Assembly (NCBI GenBank): GCA_014384665.1
Contig: JACNFI010000429.1
Span: 1-10,007, forward strand
Direction: 5' to 3'
Source of the DNA: Candidatus Cloacimonadota bacterium
GTDB taxonomy: Bacteria > Cloacimonadota > Cloacimonadia > JGIOTU-2
DNA: 10,007 nt
Program-made: the position numbers and the translations under genes
Shown here: one piece after another, positions 5,729 through 10,007 of the stretch
Layout of the letters: every line of letters starts with the position of its first letter
Numbering within the stretch: the first letter of the stretch is position 1
The notes under the pieces: generated by a model
Databases searched by the model: none
What the model was told of the DNA's origin: nothing
The model's input: only the letters and a program-made list of their open reading frames with translations

Positions 5729-6688
5729 TTAATTCGTATTTTCAGTATAATGTCCAGCATTGATTGCTGCTCTGGCTCCCGAACCGATAGCAGTTGCAAT
5801 CTGTTTAACAGTATCAATGGTTGCATCTCCGGCAGCAAAGATACCAGATACATTTGTGTTTTGATTCTTATCAATAATAATGTATCCATTTTTATCTCTT
5901 TGAACAAGTCCTTCTAAAAATTCAGTATTTGGATTTAATCCTACATAGATAAAAACACCTGAAATTTCTATTTCTTCTACTTTGAGGGTTGTGTTATCAT
6001 TTATTGTAATACCAGTTGCGCTTTTACCATCACCATTGATACTCTGTAATGCACTGTTAAGATGAAAGTTAACATTCTCATATTCTTTAATTTTATCAAG
6101 TAATACTTTTTCAGCAGTAGGTTTGGGAAGAAATTCAACAAACTCAATTTTCTTCACAAATCTTAAGAGAAACAACCCTTCTTGAATACCAGAATTTCCA
6201 CATCCAATTACTGCAATCTTTTTATCTTTATAAAAGAAACCGTCACAGGTAGCACAATATGAGACACCGCGCCCTTTATATTTCTTCTCGCCTGGTATGT
6301 TTAATAATTTAGGCTTAGTTCCTACTGCTACTATTACTGCTTTGGTTTGAATCTTTCCAGAATTTGTAACGAGTATTTTATATTTACCTTTCTGTAATTG
6401 GTTGGTTTTCTCTATTTTAATAACTTTATCATAAATAATTTCAGTTCCGAATTTCTTTGCTTGTTTTTCCATATTTTCGGTTAATTTCAATCCTGAAGTA
6501 CCATCTGGAAAACCAGGGTAATTTTCGATTAGGTCTGTTGAAGCTGCTTCTCCACCTATTACTCCACTTTCAATTATACAAGTTTTAAATCCTGCACGAC
6601 TGGAGTAAATACCAGCAGTAAGTCCAGCAGGACCTCCGCCGATGATGATTACATCATATTTTTCGTGTGTTTTTTGTTCATTCATCAT
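5729..6688 (-). CDS. trxB: thioredoxin reductase-like flavoprotein, possibly NADH-linked
   Basis: 319 residues, the usual size of low-Mr thioredoxin reductases, which pass electrons through FAD and a CxxC to thioredoxin. FAD site: GGGPAG (17-22) and FAAGDA (284-289). Redox centre: CATCDG (145-150), intact. The nucleotide-binding loop is GCGNSG (162-167), ending in Gly rather than the Ala common in NADPH enzymes. The HRRxxxR motif that grips the NADPH phosphate is replaced by E185-F-L-P-K-P-T191. An acidic residue at the end of that strand suggests NADH preference, or a non-pyridine donor as in ferredoxin-type flavin reductases. The start is either of two adjacent ATGs (6686-6688 or 6683-6685), and no clear Shine-Dalgarno is present. 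The gene lies between the glutaredoxin-like gene and trxA with gaps of 36 and 34 bp. Confidence 0.93.
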   Translation of the reverse strand: MMNEQKTHEKYDVIIIGGGPAGLTAGIYSSRAGFKTCIIESGVIGGEAASTDLIENYPGFPDGTSGLKLTENMEKQAKKFGTEIIYDKVIKIEKTNQLQKGKYKILVTNSGKIQTKAVIVAVGTKPKLLNIPGEKKYKGRGVSYCATCDGFFYKDKKIAVIGCGNSGIQEGLFLLRFVKKIEFVEFLPKPTAEKVLLDKIKEYENVNFHLNSALQSINGDGKSATGITINDNTTLKVEEIEISGVFIYVGLNPNTEFLEGLVQRDKNGYIIIDKNQNTNVSGIFAAGDATIDTVKQIATAIGSGARAAINAGHYTENTN

Positions 6689-6724
6689 TTAGAAACTCAT
6701 TGTTCAGAATTCTTTATTCATTTA

Positions 6725-6973
6725 TCATCTTATTCCTAGCAATCTATCTAATTTAGATTTATCAAATCCAATTACCGGACGATTGTTAACTAAAGTTACA
6801 GGTATACCCTGCTGCCCAGTTCTTCTAACAATATCTCTTGCAGCAGATGAATTTTTAGTAACATCAACTTCTGTAAATCTAATTCTCTTCTGCTGAAGAT
6901 AACTTTTTACTCTTTTACACCAAGAACAATATGGTGATGTAAATACAATTACTTTTGGAAATGGATTAGACAT
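6725..6973 (-). CDS. glutaredoxin-like / NrdH-like thiol protein (CSWC)
   Basis: 82 residues, a single small thioredoxin-fold domain. The redox site is CSWC (C16 and C19) after VIVFTSPY, and the cis-proline loop is GIPVT, followed by NNRPVIGFDKSKLDRLLG, which is typical of glutaredoxin-like proteins of the NrdH/YruB kind. Such proteins reduce disulfides or help deliver electrons and metal ions. The CSWC pair is not the classical glutaredoxin CPYC. No signal peptide. Its neighbours suggest it is reduced by the adjacent thioredoxin-reductase-like protein rather than by glutathione, as is known for NrdH; this is inference. The ATG is preceded only by an A-rich stretch, so translation may depend on the upstream gene, 24 bp away. 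Confidence 0.88.
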   Translation of the reverse strand: MSNPFPKVIVFTSPYCSWCKRVKSYLQQKRIRFTEVDVTKNSSAARDIVRRTGQQGIPVTLVNNRPVIGFDKSKLDRLLGIR

Positions 6974-6997
6974 TTTATTAGTTTTTTTTATTGATTA

Positions 6998-8380
6998 TTA
7001 AATTTTATTAAAAAGGTTGTTTACTTCCTTTTCAATTGTTAAGAAAACTTTTAAAATTTTAGTTTGTTTTTCCCGCATCTCCTGATTCCAATCTATCCGA
7101 TTTTTAACCATTTCAGATGAAGGAACATATTGAAATCCATTTTTCAAAATCTCTACCTCACTTGCATAAAGTGCTGCAAGTTTACTGATTATTTCACTAT
7201 CAACATCAAATCTTTCAATATTATCCAAAAGATATTGCTTAGCATTATCCCTTGCCAACATCAGACTAAAGTAGATCCACCAATTTGCCAGATTTGTTTC
7301 TTCAAAGCCTTTATCATCAATTTCATCAAAGTATTTTTCATCTTGTAAGGCATTAATCCATTCATGGATAGCTTTTATCCCTGAGAAGTAATTATCATAT
7401 TTTTCTGTATTATATAATTCTTTAGCAAGTAAAAGAGAATTTTTGTATTGAGGGGTAATATCAACTTTTTGTTTATCAGTAATAACATAGATTACCCATG
7501 GCATTTTTTTTGCAATCTCATATCCTTTCGTTTTATCAAAATATGTTCTGCAGAAGAATTCTTTTCCATCTTTTTGATAACCAGTAACAATTCCCCATTC
7601 AGGAATTTCAATTAAATCAATAGCAATTACAGGCCATCCAGAATCAATACTCTTCATCATAATTTTACGAATCTCATCTTCGGTTATTGCTGATTCCTTC
7701 ATATCCTCATTCATAAACTCAGTTGCCATATGATAGACATTAAAATTATATCCTAATTTTTTAAGAATTTCAGCTCCAACATCTTTCCCACAGGTCGCAT
7801 CAGGGGAGCTTGGGCACCAACCATCAAAGAATTGCAATCTAAAAGCATAGCCAGAAAGTCCAGAAATATCTTCATAACTAATATTCTGACCAAATTTTTC
7901 ATCTATCCTATGAAGAGCACATAAAAAGGAATTATCCATATTCATTCCCCAACTTAATTTGTCAATTCCTTCAATAATAACTGCATCATCATCAATTTTA
8001 TGCTCAGGCACAATTTCTTTAAGATAGGCTCCAATTTGACCTTTTGGAATTGTTAATGTGATTTCGTTGTCACCGCGCTGTAAAACGATTTCTACTTCAG
8101 GAGTTGTAATAGATTCTTTAAGAACTCCTAAATCTTTAATACTACTGACCTTTTTTCCATTATACATTATAACTATGTCACCAATTTGTGCACCTGCTTT
8201 TTTTAAATTAGAACCTTCAATAAAATTAGTAATTTCTAATCCTAAAACATTATTACTTTTTATACTTTCTGGTTCGTCACTAAGAAGAGTCTCTTCAAGA
8301 TGTGCTGTGAGTTCACTAATGTAACCAAAACTTAATAAAAGCAGTAAAGTCCAAATTATGAAAGTAGCTCTATTTTTCAT
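6998..8380 (-). CDS. exported PDZ protein with C39-peptidase-like domain
   Basis: 460 residues from the ATG at 8380, chosen because AAGGAG (8390-8395) lies nine bases upstream and a signal-type sequence (KNR, then a hydrophobic stretch to about residue 20) follows. An in-frame ATG at 8437 would bury this signal. PDZ-like domain at about 45-112, including GSNLKKAGAQIGDIV and an NGKKV turn. Residues about 145-300 resemble C39/BtrH-type papain-like folds: a candidate nucleophile C154 in SFLCALHR, WCPSSPDATCG (188-198) and GWPVIAIDLIEIPEWGIVTGY (248-268). At the place where a catalytic His is expected there is E261-W262, so it may be a non-catalytic relative. The C-terminal 150 residues look helical. 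The role is unknown. It is the first gene of the redox operon. Confidence 0.75.
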   Translation of the reverse strand: MKNRATFIIWTLLLLLSFGYISELTAHLEETLLSDEPESIKSNNVLGLEITNFIEGSNLKKAGAQIGDIVIMYNGKKVSSIKDLGVLKESITTPEVEIVLQRGDNEITLTIPKGQIGAYLKEIVPEHKIDDDAVIIEGIDKLSWGMNMDNSFLCALHRIDEKFGQNISYEDISGLSGYAFRLQFFDGWCPSSPDATCGKDVGAEILKKLGYNFNVYHMATEFMNEDMKESAITEDEIRKIMMKSIDSGWPVIAIDLIEIPEWGIVTGYQKDGKEFFCRTYFDKTKGYEIAKKMPWVIYVITDKQKVDITPQYKNSLLLAKELYNTEKYDNYFSGIKAIHEWINALQDEKYFDEIDDKGFEETNLANWWIYFSLMLARDNAKQYLLDNIERFDVDSEIISKLAALYASEVEILKNGFQYVPSSEMVKNRIDWNQEMREKQTKILKVFLTIEKEVNNLFNKI

Positions 8381-8431
8381 TTTTCTTATCTCCTTAATTT
8401 TTTTATCGTTCAAAAAATAATAAAATAATAA

Positions 8432-8437
8432 TGTCAA
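8432..8437 (-). promoter_or_regulatory. possible -35 box of the PDZ-redox operon
   Basis: The minus strand reads TTGACA here, between the hsp20 terminator and the PDZ gene. No convincing -10 lies 16-18 bases downstream; that position holds T-rich sequence close to TTTGAA. The box is at a sensible place for the operon promoter, but it is incomplete. Confidence 0.3.
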
Positions 8438-8452
8438 TTTTTTAAGAAATAA

Positions 8453-8488
8453 ATATCAAAAAGCCTGTCCGCGATCACGAACAGGCTT
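8453..8488 (-). terminator. intrinsic terminator of hsp20
   Basis: On the minus strand AAGCCTGT (8488-8481) pairs exactly with ACAGGCTT (8468-8461) around a 12-base loop, and the stem is followed by TTTTTGATATTTATTT. It begins 16 bases after the hsp20 stop codon and separates hsp20 from the PDZ-redox operon. Confidence 0.85.
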
Positions 8489-8504
8489 CAATCATTATCA
8501 GGAC

Positions 8505-8918
8505 TTATTTAATTTCAATTTTCTTTTTTACTTCAATCTCTTTTGTCTTTGGAAATGTTATCTTTAAGATACCTTTCTCAAAACTGGCAGTAACATCTTT
8601 TTCTTTAATATCTTTTGGCAAGGTAAATGAACGGGAGAACTCACCGTAAGACCTTTCGTTGCGATAATAATTTTCTTCATCAATAGTCTTATCCTTTTCA
8701 ACTTTACCACTTACCGTTAGAGTATCTCCGTCCAGTTCAATTGAAATATCTTTTTTAGATAATCCGGGGAGTTCAAAATCCATATGAATCTCTCTTTCCT
8801 TTTCATAAACATCTACAGGAATTCGGTATTCCCAACGGTCAAGGAAATGCGGCATAAAATCCTGCTCAAAGAACTTATCCATAAGACTTTTTAAAGGTCG
8901 GTATCTGATAATAGCCAT
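8505..8918 (-). CDS. small heat-shock protein (Hsp20/alpha-crystallin)
   Basis: 137 residues, within the usual range. Such proteins form cytoplasmic oligomers that hold unfolding proteins without ATP. A short N-terminal arm (1-32) leads into the alpha-crystallin domain (about 33-122), with VDVYEKEREIHMDFELPG, the charged loop with YYRNERSYGEFSRSF, and the family signature A-S-F-E-K-G-I-L (111-118). The C-terminal IEI (134-136) is the IxI motif used for oligomer assembly. AGGAGG (8924-8929) lies five bases before the ATG. The gene is a single transcription unit with its own promoter, perfect CIRCE operator and terminator, so repression by HrcA and heat induction are expected. Confidence 0.96.
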   Translation of the reverse strand: MAIIRYRPLKSLMDKFFEQDFMPHFLDRWEYRIPVDVYEKEREIHMDFELPGLSKKDISIELDGDTLTVSGKVEKDKTIDEENYYRNERSYGEFSRSFTLPKDIKEKDVTASFEKGILKITFPKTKEIEVKKKIEIK

Positions 8919-8946
8919 TTTATCCTCCTATAAATTTATTTTTTTT

Positions 8947-8965
8947 GACTGGATTTTTTTCAGTC
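8947..8965 (-). promoter_or_regulatory. 5' leader hairpin of hsp20
   Basis: GACTG (8947-8951) and CAGTC (8961-8965) form a five-bp stem with a nine-base A-rich loop on the transcript. With the predicted start near 8966 it would sit at the very 5' end of the mRNA. It is about 18 bases from the Shine-Dalgarno and does not cover it, so mRNA stabilisation is more likely than a thermosensor switch. Confidence 0.35.
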
Positions 8966-8972
8966 TAAATAA

Positions 8973-9000
8973 AATATAAATAAAAAAAAAGAGATGTCAA
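8973..9000 (-). promoter_or_regulatory. hsp20 promoter (TTGACA-16-TATATT)
   Basis: The minus strand has a perfect -35 TTGACA (9000-8995), a 16-base spacer rich in T, and TATATT (8978-8973). The predicted start is near 8966, giving a leader of about 48 bases. This is a sigma-70-type housekeeping promoter, consistent with HrcA repression rather than a dedicated heat-shock sigma factor. Confidence 0.75.
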
Positions 9001-9007
9001 GAAATAT

Positions 9008-9034
9008 TTAGCACTCTAGCGAGGAGAGTGCTAA
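9008..9034. promoter_or_regulatory. CIRCE operator (HrcA binding site)
   Basis: A perfect consensus: TTAGCACTC (9008-9016), nine bases, GAGTGCTAA (9026-9034). The palindrome extends exactly to 15-bp arms (9002-9016 and 9026-9040). It lies directly upstream of the hsp20 -35 box with one base between. HrcA is the known repressor at CIRCE and depends on GroEL. hrcA is not in this window. Confidence 0.96.
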
Positions 9035-9136
9035 ATATTTAATTTTTACTTTATTTTTTCTAGCTATTCCGAAGGTTTTAAAGCATTCGGCAAGTTATAA
9101 TGCAGATATCATATAAAACTTTTCAAGTTTTTTATG

Positions 9137-9153
9137 TTATGAAATATGTAACA
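9137..9153 (+). repeat. 17-bp direct repeat, copy 1
   Basis: TTATGAAATATGTAACA, identical to 9480-9496. In this copy the two preceding bases complete a palindrome, TGTTA-N9-TAACA (9135-9153). The two copies bracket the REP-like cluster and are 343 bp apart. Confidence 0.7.
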
Positions 9154-9248
9154 GGGATACCACCAAAATTTTATTATAAACTTCAGCAATAGCCTATAAA
9201 TTAAATTACTGTGGATGATTTGAGTTGGAAATTTGATTATACAAGAAA

Positions 9249-9408
9249 CCCACAAATTCATTTGTGGGATTAAAAGTTAAAAGAGGTTTATAACTGTTTC
9301 AACAGTTTCTCTAAATAAATAGAAAACCATTCAGGCTACGGCGCCCAGACGAGTGAAATGGTTAATAGAAGTGCATTTGTTCTATTTTCCCACGAATAAA
9401 TTCGTGGG
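9249..9408. repeat. REP-like cluster of four hairpins
   Basis: Four palindromes lie in 160 bp. CCCACAAA-TTCA-TTTGTGGG (9249-9268) and CCCACGAA-TAAA-TTCGTGGG (9389-9408) are perfect eight-bp stems, nearly the same sequence, at the two ends. Between them are AACTGT-TTCA-ACAGTT (9292-9307), with an outer AGAG/CTCT stem, and AACCATT (9325-9331) pairing with AATGGTT (9357-9363) around a GC-rich loop containing GGCGCCCAGACG. This layout, with end hairpins of similar sequence and no gene, fits a non-autonomous REP/IS200-IS605-type element mobilised in trans by a REP-associated tyrosine transposase. No transposase is present in the window. Confidence 0.55.
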
Positions 9409-9479
9409 CTTCTTTTAATTATTTTCTTTGTTTATTAAAATAAATCGATTTGTCTGAAATTTTTTGGGGTATACATGTT

Positions 9480-9496
9480 TTATGAAATATGTAACA
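9480..9496 (+). repeat. 17-bp direct repeat, copy 2
   Basis: TTATGAAATATGTAACA, identical to 9137-9153. This copy ends one base before the -35 box of the following gene, a position where an activator or repressor could bind. It may equally be a by-product of insertion of the REP-like cluster. Confidence 0.7.
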
Positions 9497-9497
9497 A

Positions 9498-9527
9498 TTG
9501 ACAAAAAAATTACACCTCTATTATATA
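9498..9527 (+). promoter_or_regulatory. promoter of the deiminase-family gene
   Basis: TTGACA (9498-9503) is followed by TTATAT after 17 bases (9521-9526) or TATATA after 18 (9522-9527). Transcription would begin near 9533, about 30 bases before the start codon. Confidence 0.65.
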
Positions 9528-9562
9528 CCACAAAAACTTAAATAACTTATATGGAGGTAGAA

Positions 9563-10007
9563 ATGAAGAAGATATTATTCTTTTCATTGATATTTTTATT
9601 TAACATATTATTATATTCTTCAGAAAATTTAACAAATTCACAATTAAAAATTTTAACACCTGAGGAAAAGGAATGGTTTTCCAGGAATCCAGAAAGCTTA
9701 CCGCATTGGATGACTGAAGAAGAGAAGCTAAGAATTGATGAAATTGGTAAAGATTTTGAGGAAACAGACCCTCCACCTTTACCAGTAAGGCAACCAGCAG
9801 AATTTGAACCTATGGAAGGAGTTCTTATCAGGTATCCACTTGGTATATCTACATCTATCATAGCAGAGATGGCAGAAGATGTTATTGTTTATTGTGTTGT
9901 TACTTCAAGCCAACAATCAAGTGCTTATAATACATTCTCAAATGCAGGTGTTAATATGGATAATGTACAATTTATTAATTGCCAGACAGATTCATACTGG
10001 ATTAGAG
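9563..10007 (+). CDS. agmatine/peptidylarginine deiminase-family protein, secreted, partial
   Basis: 148 codons are visible; the gene runs off the window. GGAGG (9553-9557) lies five bases before the ATG. The N-terminus MKKILFFSLIFLFNILLYSS is a signal peptide (two Lys, hydrophobic core, small residues), so the product is exported. After a linker of about 65 residues comes QPAEFEPMEGVLIRYPLG, which matches the opening of the PAD_porph/agmatine deiminase family (compare the usual PAEWEPHEA). The last residues, TDSYWIR, match the approach to the conserved RDYGP segment. Known members hydrolyse the guanidino group of agmatine or peptidyl-arginine. The catalytic Cys and His are outside the window, so substrate and activity cannot be judged. 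The exported form recalls peptidylarginine-deiminase-like proteins. Confidence 0.85.
   Translation, partial: MKKILFFSLIFLFNILLYSSENLTNSQLKILTPEEKEWFSRNPESLPHWMTEEEKLRIDEIGKDFEETDPPPLPVRQPAEFEPMEGVLIRYPLGISTSIIAEMAEDVIVYCVVTSSQQSSAYNTFSNAGVNMDNVQFINCQTDSYWIR

Larger units (their letters stand above)
9041..9479. other. gene-free spacer between hsp20 and the deiminase-family gene
   Basis: About 440 bp without a credible coding region on either strand. It holds one copy of the 17-bp repeat (9137-9153), a small stem CCGAA/TTCGG (9069-9073 with 9086-9090), and the four-hairpin REP-like cluster (9249-9408). Nothing recognisable lies at 9154-9240 or 9409-9479. Confidence 0.6.

Noticed and set aside
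5713..5907. 64-codon minus-strand frame overlapping trxB
   Set aside because: Out-of-frame shadow of the trxB C-terminal coding region.
7130..8324. two plus-strand frames (7130-7348, 8058-8324) opposite the PDZ gene
   Set aside because: Antisense shadows with no ribosome binding site or family match.
8381..8437. 19-residue N-terminal extension of the PDZ protein
   Set aside because: It would bury the signal sequence and ignores the AAGGAG placed before the ATG at 8380.
9547..9861. minus-strand 104-codon frame at the right end
   Set aside because: Opposite the deiminase-family gene, whose plus-strand reading has a promoter, Shine-Dalgarno, signal peptide and family motifs.

Overview
This AT-rich window reads as chromosomal DNA from an anaerobic or microaerophilic bacterium with many intergenic repeats. 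The style (TTGACA promoters in A/T-rich spacers, CIRCE-controlled hsp20, a secreted agmatine/peptidylarginine deiminase-type protein, REP-like hairpins, low-complexity TTTTCCG tracts) would suit an uncultivated lineage such as Cloacimonadota or WOR-3. That placement is an impression only, because no rRNA or other phylogenetic marker gene was compared.

Layout. Positions 1-414 hold no gene: there are two 18-bp tandem repeats, a GC-rich self-complementary island, a perfect 21-bp hairpin and long low-complexity tracts. A minus-strand block follows, read right to left: proS (prolyl-tRNA synthetase), a DNA methyltransferase plus restriction-endonuclease-like pair, and maf (dTTP/UTP pyrophosphatase). 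The restriction-modification (R-M) pair sits between proS and maf, bounded by 19-bp inverted repeats with 17 of 19 matches, with an attC-like palindrome after the nuclease gene. Removing it in silico at G|TT leaves proS followed about 50 bp later by maf. It therefore looks like a mobile R-M cassette dropped into a proS-maf pair.

Positions 4872-8380 are one probable minus-strand operon with 24-36 bp gaps. In transcription order it encodes an exported PDZ protein with a C39-peptidase-like middle, a glutaredoxin-like CSWC protein, thioredoxin reductase, thioredoxin with an unusual WCMPC site, and an orphan [2Fe-2S] protein of the xanthine dehydrogenase small-subunit family. The reductase lacks the usual NADPH-binding HRRxxxR motif, so NADH or another donor is plausible. 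Together the genes look like a thiol-disulfide/iron-sulfur electron-transfer module tied to a secreted protein of unknown role.

Positions 8453-9040 hold a small heat-shock protein gene with an intrinsic terminator, a clear promoter and a perfect CIRCE operator, implying HrcA control. Positions 9041-9562 are a gene-free region with a cluster of REP-like hairpins between two copies of a 17-bp repeat. One hairpin shares the 12-mer GGCGCCCAGACG with the island at the window start. The window ends inside a plus-strand gene for an exported agmatine-deiminase-family protein.

The most interesting items are the R-M cassette with its reconstructable attC-like site, the redox operon with its unusual cofactor and active-site motifs, and the PDZ/C39-like protein.
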